A DNA stretch of 31,269 nucleotides. It comes from Gracilibacillus alcaliphilus (lineage in GTDB: Bacteria > Bacillota > Bacilli > Bacillales > Amphibacillaceae). Positions 8,640 to 16,343 of this stretch are shown here, piece by piece. Location of the stretch: assembly GCF_016909015.1 (NCBI RefSeq), contig NZ_JAFBFA010000048.1, positions 1 through 31,269 on the forward strand, written 5' to 3'. Position 1 is the first letter of the stretch. Every line of letters starts with the position of its first letter. Made by a program: the position numbers and the translations under genes. The notes under the pieces were generated by a model. It saw only the letters and a program-made list of their open reading frames with translations, had not been told where the DNA came from and ran no database searches.

Positions 8640-8955
8640 CCTTTGATTGTTGAAAACTACAGGCTTTTGATTCAGCTTTGCCTGTTGTCTATCTTCATGA
8701 CAATGCTTACATCTACTTTATCATGTACCTATATTTTCGTCTACGGTTCGAAATGTTTCTTTTGTCTCCGTTGATGGGCAGTTACTGAGCGTCATCGCTT
8801 CTGCTATGGTATCCTCGACAATATTTCTACATACCGAACAATAAACAAATAATCTCCCCTTGTCCAAAAGAGATTGATTATCACGATCTCTGTGATACAG
8901 GAACATAGTGTGAACAAATTACAAAATCCAATGTGAACTTGGGATATTGTATTAT
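8640..8955. other. Non-coding stretch upstream of the thioredoxin-fold gene
   Basis: About 315 bp with no gene I can support. It must hold the promoter of the thioredoxin-fold gene, but no convincing -35/-10 pair was found. A 6-bp hairpin around 8868-8891 (AGAGAT/ATCTCT) is the only structure seen. Confidence 0.4.
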
Positions 8956-9658
8956 TCAGAGACTCTCTTTTAACTCTTCGATTACGTTCTTCTCAAAACC
9001 AGTAACCTTTGAAATAAATGGCACAGAAAACCCTTCTCTCAACATCTCTAAGGCGACCTCTTTTTTACCGATTTCTTTCCCTTTCTCTTCATAGGAAAAA
9101 GGAAGTTCCGAAAACTTAACCGCCTTGTCTAATTTCCTTCAACAGTATTTCCTCCTCTTCTTGGGTTAATCGTAAATACCTTTCAAAAAATCGATAAACC
9201 AAGCGTTCTTTTGCTGGATCTAACTTCATTCTTATTAACATGCGCAGGAATTCTTTCTGACTTGTACCCTCTCATCTTCTGAATATCCCATCTTACTAAG
9301 AAGGGCAGCTGCAACTGGATTATCTGATTGAATGTAATAGCGCCAATTTTGTTTTCGTAGATGAAGGGTCATATAGTTGTTGAGAGCTTTGTGGTTCAAC
9401 ATGGATAATAATAACGGTATCTTTTCCCTTTAGCTTTGTTTCCAGTACCATATCCAAGCGGCATACATTTCCTTCATGCAAGTCAGTAAACACTTCTTCC
9501 GAAAGCGGCTTGATCGACGTAAAGTCTAGATAAGTGTGAACGCCAGGGAAAAATTCCTCCAGAAATTCCTCGAAAAACGTATGGATTAATTCTTTGAATA
9601 GTTGATCATGGCTAGTGTAAGTTTTTGGGGTTTCACGAACTAACGATAATACGGCCAT
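8956..9658 (-). pseudogene. Rpn/PD-(D/E)XK transposase-like protein, decayed
   Basis: The N-terminal piece (9658 to about 9340) reads SHDQLFKELIHTFFEEFLEE, IKPLSEEVFTDL, RLDMVLETKLKGKDTVIIIHVEPQ, which is the nuclease-domain opening of the Rpn (recombination-promoting nuclease) family. The frame then breaks and the middle of the domain is missing; family members continue to about 270-300 residues. The remains resume as WRYYIQSDNPVAAALLSKMGYSEDERVQV near 9355, shift frame near 9255 (one base lost), continue as LDPAKERLVYRFFERYLRL, shift again near 9138 and end with SYEEKGKEIGKKEVALEML ... VIEELKESL and a stop at 8956-8958. The gene thus has one internal deletion and two frameshifts and is not functional. 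Such genes are multi-copy in Bacillaceae, which suggests recombination history at this site. Confidence 0.8.
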
Positions 9659-9753
9659 TTTAGCACGTCCTTTGTGGATTTATCAGAGGATATACGTGGT
9701 GAAGTTCTAACCATAGTATAACATGAACGACCACAAAGAACGAGTGTTCTGGA

Positions 9754-9844
9754 TGTGAAAAATTCCTTTCTACTCCATAAAAATAGTAGCTTGTGAGCTG
9801 AACCTTATAGCCCATCACATTCTGAATGACAGCTATTTTTCACA
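9754..9844. repeat. Inverted repeat pair, possible small palindromic element
   Basis: TGTGAAAAAT (9754-9763) is matched by its exact reverse complement ATTTTTCACA (9835-9844), 71 bp apart. A second imperfect arm, AAAAATAGTAGCT near 9777-9789, also faces AGCTATTTTT at 9831-9840. It sits in the gap of about 290 bp between the pseudogene and the isomerase gene. The nature of the element is not known; chance is possible in AT-rich DNA. Confidence 0.3.
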
Positions 9845-9947
9845 GTTAATTACGCAATATGTTATCCCCTTTTATAAAAATAAACCTTCAGGAGTTTGTC
9901 GGATAACTTTATTCTGTAAGAAAGGGGTTTTTGGTATTCATTTGTTA

Positions 9948-10910
9948 TTAGACCCACCATAAATTCTTGGCTCCTTCCTGAATCAGCATATCTTGCAGAA
10001 AGGCTGCTGCCTTGTCAAAACCTTCCTCCACACTCATTAAGCCATCTTCATGTTCAATACTGATTGCTCCATCATAACCAATCACTTGAAGAGCACTGAT
10101 AATATCACGCCATGCCTGTTCATCATGTCCATAACCAACCGTGCGAAATACCCAGGAACGATTGGCAATATCGGCATAAGATTTGGTATCCAGCACCCCG
10201 TTTAGTGCTGTATTTCTTGGCTCAATCTGCGTATCTTTGGCATGAAAATGATATAACGCCTTCCCCACCTCCTTAATGCTCTGTGCAGGATCCATTCCTT
10301 GCCAAAAATAATGACTCGGATCAAAATTGACACCAATCTGATCACCGCACTCTGCTCTTAGACGCAATGCTGTTTCATTATTATATACGACAAATCCCGG
10401 GTGCGGCTCAATCGCTACGCGGACATTATGTTTTTTTAAGAAATCATTCTGTGCTTTCCAATAAGGAATAGCCTTCTTCTCCCATTGCCAATCTACCACA
10501 TTGGAAAAGTCTGTTGGCCAAGGACAAGTAATCCAAACGGGATTCTCTGAATGCTCCGATTCCCCAGGACAGCCTGCAAAAGTAACCACGGTATCAACCG
10601 ACAGCTTTTCTGCTAATTTGACGGTATCTACAAATTGCTGATGGAATTTTTCAGCTTCTTCTTTCTTAGGATGGAGCGGATTACCATGACAGCTTAATGC
10701 GCTGATGGTCATATCTCGTTCTGCAAATGCCTGACGAAATACTTCCAGTTTCGTTTCATCTGCTAATAGCTCGGTAGGCTGACAATGCGGATCACCAACA
10801 TAACCACCTGACCCTACCTCAACAGTATCAATCCCTTTTGATTTAACATGATCTAACATCTCTTCCAGTGTCTTATCCGCAAATAATACTGTAAATACTC
10901 CTAATTTCAT
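9948..10910 (-). CDS. Sugar phosphate isomerase/epimerase (TIM barrel, AP endonuclease 2 fold)
   Basis: 320 residues, cytoplasmic. Metal-site motifs of the xylose-isomerase-like TIM barrel family are visible: VRVAIEPHPG, IGVNFDPSHYFWQG, LYHFHAKDT and AISIEHEDG. The early motif SALSCHGNPLHP is typical of the IolE/IolI-like branch, which isomerises, epimerises or dehydrates keto-sugars and inosose. It is the last gene of the dehydrogenase-ABC transporter operon, 20 bp after the MalG-type permease. With the Gfo/Idh dehydrogenase it probably acts on an oxidised (for example 3-keto) sugar. The exact reaction cannot be read from sequence. The start has GGAGG nine bases upstream. Confidence 0.82.
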   Translation of the reverse strand: MKLGVFTVLFADKTLEEMLDHVKSKGIDTVEVGSGGYVGDPHCQPTELLADETKLEVFRQAFAERDMTISALSCHGNPLHPKKEEAEKFHQQFVDTVKLAEKLSVDTVVTFAGCPGESEHSENPVWITCPWPTDFSNVVDWQWEKKAIPYWKAQNDFLKKHNVRVAIEPHPGFVVYNNETALRLRAECGDQIGVNFDPSHYFWQGMDPAQSIKEVGKALYHFHAKDTQIEPRNTALNGVLDTKSYADIANRSWVFRTVGYGHDEQAWRDIISALQVIGYDGAISIEHEDGLMSVEEGFDKAAAFLQDMLIQEGAKNLWWV

Positions 10911-10930
10911 TTCAAAAAACCTCCATGTTA

Positions 10931-11761
10931 TTATTTTTCGGAACCTGCAGTAATTCCGCTTACAATATGTTTCTGGAATACTAAAAAGATAATAATAATT
11001 GGTGCAGCTGCGATAGTGGCCACAGCCATTAGATTATCCCATTGTGTTCCATATTGCCCGATAAATCTTGTGATTCCCATGGTGAGTGGTCTTACATTCT
11101 CGTCTGTGGCAAGTGTCAATGCGAAAATCAAGTCGCCCCAGGCAAATAAGAAGCTAAAGGTCAACACAGTTAAGATAATCGGCTTCGTGAGTGGCAGAAT
11201 AATACGTGTAAAAGCCGTAAATGTGTTACAGCCATCAATAACAGCTGCTTCTTCCAATCCCTTAGGTATCGATAAAAAGAACGGCCGCATAATAACAATT
11301 GCAAAAGGCAGGGCTGTTGTTGTATTTCCAACGATTAATGCCGTATAACTGTTCACCAAACCAAAGTTGCTGAACATAACATAAAGCGGCATGGCCATCA
11401 TAATACCGGGAATCATCTGTGTAACTAAGAGAATCAATAAGAAAGCATTGGCATAAGGTAAACGAAATCTTGCCATTGCATAAGCAGAAGGAAGGGCTAA
11501 CACCAGCGTAAATAAAGAAGTTCCTAACGCTATTACAAATGAATTCCTAATATAAGGAAGCAGACTTTGATCCTTAATCAAATTATTAATATAGGCATCA
11601 AACTGAATCGTCCCTGGAATAATCATTGGCGGTGACGTAAATATATCCGACATGGGTTTAATACTTGTTGTGATCATCCAATAGATAGGAAAGAGGAATA
11701 TCATCGTAATGATAATAGCGCCCAATAACAACATATATTGCTTCAAACTATACTGTCTCAT
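10931..11761 (-). CDS. Carbohydrate ABC transporter permease, MalG type
   Basis: 276 residues with six transmembrane helices and the EAA loop EEAAVIDGCNTFTAFTRIILP. The C-terminus GITAGSEK is typical of MalG-type permeases. The ATG at 11759-11761 (MRQYSLKQYM) is preferred to a longer reading: it shares one base with the TAA of the upstream permease (TAATG), the hallmark of translational coupling, and AGAGGAGG lies just before it. With the MalF-type protein it forms the channel for the sugar bound by the lipoprotein encoded at 12698-13948. Confidence 0.92.
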   Translation of the reverse strand: MRQYSLKQYMLLLGAIIITMIFLFPIYWMITTSIKPMSDIFTSPPMIIPGTIQFDAYINNLIKDQSLLPYIRNSFVIALGTSLFTLVLALPSAYAMARFRLPYANAFLLILLVTQMIPGIMMAMPLYVMFSNFGLVNSYTALIVGNTTTALPFAIVIMRPFFLSIPKGLEEAAVIDGCNTFTAFTRIILPLTKPIILTVLTFSFLFAWGDLIFALTLATDENVRPLTMGITRFIGQYGTQWDNLMAVATIAAAPIIIIFLVFQKHIVSGITAGSEK

Positions 11762-12648
11762 TATTGAACCTCCTCTTTCTTCATCATATAGAGATAAATC
11801 GAGGCGATAATTAGCAAGATGCATAATATGACAGTAGCAACTACACCACTTTCGCCAAAGTTAAAGTTTACAAAGGCTAACTGATAACCATAGAATGGCA
11901 GCACAGTCGTTGCATTTACAGGACCACCGCCTGTCATGATCAGAATCAAATCGAAAACTTTAAAGGTATAAATAATCCCTAGCACAATAATGACCAACAG
12001 CTGAGGTCTTAATAAAGGCAAAGTGATATGCCAAAAAGTTTGTAATTTATTCGATCCATCTACTGTAGCTGCCTCATAAACATCTTTTGGTAATGACTGC
12101 ATCGCTGCTAAGATTAGGATCATATTAAAAGGAATACCGATCCAAATATTAGTTATGATGATAGCTGTCAGCGCCGTACTCTGCTGTCCCAGCCAATTAA
12201 CAGGCTCACTAATAATATGTAAGCTTGTTAAAATATAATTGATAACTCCGTAGTCTACATCAAATAACCAAGTAAATAAAGAACCGGTTATCACAAGCGG
12301 TGTCATCCAGGCAAGCAGCATAATCGAGCGGAAGAAATTCCGAAAAGGAAAATCTTGATTTAGAAAAACTGCTAGCAAATAGCCGATAACTATTTGAAAA
12401 AATATACAAGAAACCGTGTAAATTACAGTATTTTTTAAAGCGACGGAAAAGGTAGCCGTTCCTAGTACGTTTGTATAATTATCCAGACCGATAAATTGGC
12501 CGCCAGTCTTTAAATTCATTAATGTTAAATCTTGAAAACTAACAATGATGTTATAAACAATCGGATAAATCATAAATATCAGCACAAAAATCAAAGCAGG
12601 TAAAAAGAACATATACCTAGAAAAAGTATGTCTAAATTGCCCTTGCAT
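11761..12648 (-). CDS. Carbohydrate ABC transporter permease, MalF/UgpA type
   Basis: 295 residues with six transmembrane helices and the coupling loop YEAATVDGSNKLQTFWHITLP. The start ATG (12646-12648) has AGGAGG nine bases upstream. It is separated from the upstream binding-protein gene by 49 bp holding a stem-loop and is coupled to the MalG-type gene by a TAATG overlap. No ATPase gene is present in the operon, so an MsmX-type shared ATPase is the likely energiser (inference from the known arrangement in B. subtilis). Confidence 0.92.
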   Translation of the reverse strand: MQGQFRHTFSRYMFFLPALIFVLIFMIYPIVYNIIVSFQDLTLMNLKTGGQFIGLDNYTNVLGTATFSVALKNTVIYTVSCIFFQIVIGYLLAVFLNQDFPFRNFFRSIMLLAWMTPLVITGSLFTWLFDVDYGVINYILTSLHIISEPVNWLGQQSTALTAIIITNIWIGIPFNMILILAAMQSLPKDVYEAATVDGSNKLQTFWHITLPLLRPQLLVIIVLGIIYTFKVFDLILIMTGGGPVNATTVLPFYGYQLAFVNFNFGESGVVATVILCILLIIASIYLYMMKKEEVQ

Positions 12649-12666
12649 GTTGATAAACCTCCTATG

Positions 12667-12695
12667 ATGAGGCAGAGAATTCTCCCTGCTCTCAT
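12667..12695 (-). terminator. Stem-loop between binding-protein and permease genes
   Basis: Minus strand ATGAG-a-GCAG-gg-AG, loop AATT, CT-CTGC-CTCAT: eleven pairs with small bulges, immediately after the binding-protein stop codon. No U-tract follows, so it more likely protects the upstream mRNA or attenuates than terminates fully. Confidence 0.45.
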
Positions 12696-12697
12696 GA

Positions 12698-13948
12698 TTA
12701 CGGTAATAATGGCGTAATTTGCTCTGCGGTTGACTGCATCACACTCTCGACATCTTCTCCAGTTATGGCTCGTTGTATTGCTTCTTGAACATGATTAGAA
12801 ATCTCAGGATAATTTGTTCCATATGCCCTTGGTTGTGCAGTTTCTAATTGTTCCATAAACATTTTCATATTCTCATCTTGAGCCCATTCATACTGTTCAT
12901 CATTAGCGACATCAGCTCTGCTTGGCAACCTTCCGCCTAATTCATGCATAGGTCCCATAATCTCTGGTTTTTGTGTCCATTTAATAAACTTCCATGCCTC
13001 CTCTTTCACTTCTGAGTCGGCAGTAATCGCCCAGTTCTCACCGCCTAAAATAGAAGCTGTACCATCAGCTCCTGCAGGCATTAACATGACACCCCAATCC
13101 AAATCTGGAAATTCTTCTTCTAAAATAGGGATCTGCCATGGTCCATTTTCCATCATGGCTGCCTTTTCTGTATGAAATTGTACTAGTACATCTGATTGAT
13201 CCCAGTTAATCATGTTGGAGGAAATGATGCCTTCTTGCACCATTTCTTGAATATGCCGCATAGCTTCTATAGCCGCCTCACTATTAAAGCTGTCTAAATC
13301 TGCACCTGCCTGCCATAAGTAGGGAAGGAATTGAAATGTACCTTCTTCACTCTTCACACCTGCCATCGCAAATCCACGTATATCTCCTTCTGTTAACTGT
13401 TCCGCGACATCATAGAATTCATCCCATGTTTCAGGTAAGGCTTCAATTCCAGCTTCTTCAAACATCGTTTTATTGTAATAAATAGCTAAGGCATTACTGT
13501 TATTCGGAATTCCATAATAGTTTCCATCCATCATGGTAGAGGCAACTGGACCTTCAAAGTATAGATCTATTTCTCCCCATTCTTCGACCATATCAGTAAT
13601 ATCTGCAAAAACACCTGCTTCAATAAAGGATTGATGGTCTGGATTGTCAATCAGAACAATGTCTGGCAGTTCCCCAGCTCCTATACCTTGCAGCAGTCTT
13701 GTTTTTAAATCGGCAAAGGGCATATAAGTCCGGTTAAATGTTACATTTGGGTTTTCCTCTTGATACTGTTCAATTAATGCTTCCTGTTCTCTTGCACTTG
13801 TAGAGTCCGGTGCTAAGTAGTCCCATATTTCGATAATAACCTCTCCATTCGCATTTTCACTGTCTTGACTTGAGTCCTCTCCACCTGAACAAGCTGCAAG
13901 TACAAACAGGATCATACCTAACATACTCCACAGAGACTTTTTTAACAT
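12698..13948 (-). CDS. Extracellular sugar-binding lipoprotein, MalE-like family 1
   Basis: 416 residues. The signal peptide ends in the lipobox VLAAC with lipidated Cys20, followed by an acidic linker. The body shows the family pattern VIIEIWDYL, NPNVTFNRTYMPFADLKTRLL, PDIVLIDNPDH and YGIPNNSNALAIYYNKTMFEEAG, then ILGGENWAI. It delivers a sugar to the MalF/MalG-type permeases downstream. Its start lies inside the 3' end of the dehydrogenase gene (7-bp overlap ATGTTAA), and GAAGGAGG lies in that gene's last codons, so the two genes are translationally coupled. The ligand is unknown. The unusual order, dehydrogenase before binding protein, links catabolism and uptake in one transcript. Confidence 0.92.
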   Translation of the reverse strand: MLKKSLWSMLGMILFVLAACSGGEDSSQDSENANGEVIIEIWDYLAPDSTSAREQEALIEQYQEENPNVTFNRTYMPFADLKTRLLQGIGAGELPDIVLIDNPDHQSFIEAGVFADITDMVEEWGEIDLYFEGPVASTMMDGNYYGIPNNSNALAIYYNKTMFEEAGIEALPETWDEFYDVAEQLTEGDIRGFAMAGVKSEEGTFQFLPYLWQAGADLDSFNSEAAIEAMRHIQEMVQEGIISSNMINWDQSDVLVQFHTEKAAMMENGPWQIPILEEEFPDLDWGVMLMPAGADGTASILGGENWAITADSEVKEEAWKFIKWTQKPEIMGPMHELGGRLPSRADVANDEQYEWAQDENMKMFMEQLETAQPRAYGTNYPEISNHVQEAIQRAITGEDVESVMQSTAEQITPLLP

Positions 13949-14937
13949 GAAATTTCCTCCTTCAAATTAATTTCCCTTTTTAATTTAATGGATTCCAGCG
14001 AAGCGCTTACAATATGAAAACTATGAATATTATCGGAAATAACATTATCAGGCTCTCGTCCTCCCTCAATAGCTGAAATCATTTCATTAATAGAAAAGGC
14101 TCGATCTTGCCGTTTCATATCAGGCACAGGTATTGATTGTTCCTCACCATTTGGTTTAATGATAACGGGCAAATCATTAATTAACGCAATGACGCCTTGT
14201 TTCCCATATAATTTGCATTCACCATTCCAAGAAGTTTCTGGACCGCTGGTTACCCAGCTGGCAAAATAATTGACAAGTATACCTTCCATATTAATCAAAA
14301 CACTTGCTGTTGGATTACCCTTAAACCAGCTCCAAGATGGGCGCATGCTTTTGGCGTATACCGTATCGGCATTTTTTCCAAGTATATATCTTAGTAAATC
14401 AAAATGATGAATACTCATATCCTCTATAATGATTTCCTGATAATTATCTCTCCATCCGCCAAACTTTGAAGCTCTTTGAAAGTTCCATTCTGCATATTCA
14501 ATCGGTCCTGCGGCCTGCTGCTCTACCGCTTGTTTAATGGCCTGGATTTCAGGTCGGTAACGATAATTTTGACTGACTACTACATATTGCTCATAATTTT
14601 TTGCTAACTCATATAAAGCATCAGCTTCTTCTTTCGTATGGGCTAACGGTTTTTCCATAAAAACATGTAAATTATTTTCTAAGGCATCCATAGCAATTTG
14701 TTTATGTGTTTGTGGCGGAGTAATCACCACCGCGATATCTGCTTCTTCCTGTTCAAAGGCTTCTACATGATTCAAATAATAATGTACCTCTTTAGTGCCC
14801 ATCATTTTTTTTGCCTTTTCCAAGTTTTCTTCTACGACATCTACAATGGCTACAACATCTGTCTGGGGATCATCCTTAAGAATTTCCAGCCATGTTGAGC
14901 CGAAACCTCCTGTACCCACCTGGATTATTTTCTTCAT
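13942..14937 (-). CDS. Gfo/Idh/MocA family NAD(P)-dependent sugar dehydrogenase
   Basis: 331 residues, cytoplasmic. The N-terminal Rossmann fold has the dinucleotide motif VGTGGFGSTW, and D-V-V-A-I-V-D ends the second strand. The family motif EKPL (FMEKPLAHTKEEAD) provides the catalytic Lys, and YRYRPEIQAIKQAV follows. Family members oxidise or reduce hydroxyls of sugars, inositols or 3-keto-glycosides. It is the first gene of the operon that continues with the ABC transporter and the TIM-barrel isomerase, and is downstream of a palindromic operator (14973-14988). Its substrate is presumably the sugar imported by that transporter. The ribosome site is weak (AAAGG about 11 bases upstream). Confidence 0.9.
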   Translation of the reverse strand: MKKIIQVGTGGFGSTWLEILKDDPQTDVVAIVDVVEENLEKAKKMMGTKEVHYYLNHVEAFEQEEADIAVVITPPQTHKQIAMDALENNLHVFMEKPLAHTKEEADALYELAKNYEQYVVVSQNYRYRPEIQAIKQAVEQQAAGPIEYAEWNFQRASKFGGWRDNYQEIIIEDMSIHHFDLLRYILGKNADTVYAKSMRPSWSWFKGNPTASVLINMEGILVNYFASWVTSGPETSWNGECKLYGKQGVIALINDLPVIIKPNGEEQSIPVPDMKRQDRAFSINEMISAIEGGREPDNVISDNIHSFHIVSASLESIKLKREINLKEEISC

Positions 14938-14972
14938 TCATCTCACAACCTTTATCCGAATTTTCTGAAATT

Positions 14973-14988
14973 TGATGTACGTTCATCA
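14973..14988. promoter_or_regulatory. Putative operator for the LacI-type regulator (proximal copy)
   Basis: TGATGTACGTTCATCA is a near-perfect palindrome (TGATG-n-ACGT-n-CATCA) with the central CG usual for LacI-family operators. It abuts a possible -10 (TAAAAT, minus strand, 14988-14993) and sits 36 bp before the dehydrogenase start, where a bound repressor would block transcription. A related copy lies at 15111-15126. Confidence 0.6.
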
Positions 14989-15076
14989 TTTTATCGCAAA
15001 AAAATTTGTTACTAACAGAATATGAGCCAGATACTTATTCCCCAATTTCAACTGGTATTTTTATCCTTCCCATATT

Positions 15077-15090
15077 TGTAAGCGCTTAAA
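15077..15090. promoter_or_regulatory. cre-like (CcpA) site upstream of the dehydrogenase operon
   Basis: TGTAAGCGCTTAAA matches the cre consensus TGNAANCGNWWNCA except at one position near the end (AA for CA). It lies between the two palindromic operators, about 140 bp before the dehydrogenase start. Confidence 0.4.
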
Positions 15091-15099
15091 AAGAATTGT

Positions 15100-15137
15100 A
15101 AAACAAAAAATGATGTACGTCAATCATTTTTTGTTTT
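15100..15137 (-). terminator. Terminator of the LacI-type gene with an operator embedded in the hairpin
   Basis: Left arm AAAACAAAAAATGAT (15100-15114) and right arm ATCATTTTTTGTTTT (15123-15137) are perfect complements, a 15-bp stem with an 8-nt loop, starting 9 bp after the regulator's stop codon. On the minus strand the 3' arm provides the T-rich tract. The top of the hairpin is TGATGTACGTCAATCA (15111-15126), a second copy of the operator found at 14973. Confidence 0.7.
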
Positions 15138-15145
15138 TTTTAAAT

Positions 15146-16183
15146 TTACATATAATATTTGGCATTGGCTCTTGTTGCTATTTCCAGTTTTACAATATGA
15201 TCATTTACCTTATTAGATTTACTATTTGATAAATATTCTGTTACTTTTTGCAGCACAATAGTTGCTTGTGCCATTGGGTCTTGACAAATGGTTGCCGTAA
15301 TAATCCCTTTTTGCATTTGATTATAAATTTCTTGATTTATATCATGTCCAACAATAATATGCGACTTGGCCCAGTCTAACCAGTATTCATCGACTTCTCC
15401 TAGTATACCGCTGGCAACATAGATTGCATCAAATCTATATAATTCTGGACTTTCAATTAATTCTTTAAGCTGCTCTTTCTCTGTGTACAACCCTTGCTGC
15501 ATATTAATCATCTCTATATCTACTTTTATCTGATTTTGTTCAAAATACTCCAGAAAACCCTTTTGTTTATGGAGCATTTGAAAAGTATCTTCTTCATCCC
15601 GTATCACAGCAACCTTCCTTAAATCTCTATTAAAAAGATAGATTAATTCGGCAGCTAAATAACCTGCTTCATAATAGTCACTGCCTACATAAGCAATTCG
15701 TTGACTATTAGGCACATCTGTATTTACGGTAAAAACCGGAATCCCCCTAGAAGTGGCGGTATTAATCACATCCACATATGGTGCAGCATCATGAGGTGCC
15801 ATCACAATAGCGGCATATTCATTTGCTTCTATTAATTCCTCCATATAAGGGATCATCTTATTTGTTGGTGAGGTATGCACACGATGTACTTCCACTGCTA
15901 TTCCGAATTCCTCATAAATTTTTGCACACTGCTTAATCTCTGTTTCTAATCCTCCCCAAAAGTAACTCGGAATTACCGGTAACAAAAAAGCAATCATTTG
16001 CATTTTTTGCGTAGACATAAATTTTGCTGCTCGATTAGGGCTGTATTGAAGCTCTTTTGCCTTTTCATGCACCTTTGTGAGGGTCTTTTGACTTACACCT
16101 TTTCTATTGTTTAATGCCCGATCCACCGTTGCTGTTGAAATTCCTAATTGTTCAGCAATCATTTTAGCTGTTACTTTTTTCAC
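15146..16183 (-). CDS. LacI-family transcriptional regulator
   Basis: 345 residues. The N-terminal helix-turn-helix reads KMIAEQLGISTATVDRALNN with the hinge helix YSPNRAAKFM; the remainder is a periplasmic-binding-protein fold that should bind a sugar effector (AYVGSDYYEAGYLAAELI, then IVGHDINQEIY). The start is GTG at 16181-16183, preceded by GGGGG with suitable spacing; MKKVTAKMIAEQLG is the family start. It is transcribed towards the dehydrogenase/ABC operon and is separated from it by two matching palindromes, so it most likely represses that operon and responds to its sugar. It is divergent from the AraC-type regulator gene at 16344. Confidence 0.92.
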   Translation of the reverse strand: MKKVTAKMIAEQLGISTATVDRALNNRKGVSQKTLTKVHEKAKELQYSPNRAAKFMSTQKMQMIAFLLPVIPSYFWGGLETEIKQCAKIYEEFGIAVEVHRVHTSPTNKMIPYMEELIEANEYAAIVMAPHDAAPYVDVINTATSRGIPVFTVNTDVPNSQRIAYVGSDYYEAGYLAAELIYLFNRDLRKVAVIRDEEDTFQMLHKQKGFLEYFEQNQIKVDIEMINMQQGLYTEKEQLKELIESPELYRFDAIYVASGILGEVDEYWLDWAKSHIIVGHDINQEIYNQMQKGIITATICQDPMAQATIVLQKVTEYLSNSKSNKVNDHIVKLEIATRANAKYYM

Positions 16184-16204
16184 AATAATCCCCCGCTTCG
16201 GCTG

Positions 16205-16225
16205 TAAATTTCTAATTGAAATTTA
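16205..16225. promoter_or_regulatory. Perfect 8-bp inverted repeat in the lacI-type gene leader
   Basis: TAAATTTC-taatt-GAAATTTA lies about 20 bp upstream of the LacI-type start codon. It could be a protein-binding site or an RNA hairpin; it does not resemble the TGATG palindromes downstream. It is AT-rich, so chance cannot be excluded. Confidence 0.35.
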
Positions 16226-16277
16226 ATATATCACACTCTTTCAAGGTTTATCTAGGCTGAAATAATATAATGTGATC

Positions 16278-16306
16278 TGATCATTTTCTTCAATTACTGT
16301 TATAAT
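16278..16306 (+). promoter_or_regulatory. Promoter of the AraC-type regulator gene
   Basis: A perfect TATAAT at 16301-16306 with a weak -35 TGATCA 17 bp upstream, 38 bp before the start codon. The weak -35 would fit an activated promoter. Confidence 0.45.
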
Positions 16307-16343
16307 ATTAGCTACTATCTGAAAAATCCAAGGAGGTTACGTG

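Noticed and set aside
8721..8906. Open frame of 61 codons on the minus strand with a CSVCRN motif
   Set aside because: It has no ribosome binding site before its ATG, no recognised domain, and lies in the upstream region of the thioredoxin-fold gene; not supportable as a gene.
13998..14011. cre-like sequence GCGAAGCGCTTACA inside the dehydrogenase gene
   Set aside because: On the minus strand only the first part fits the consensus and the last bases differ; it is explained by codons of the dehydrogenase.
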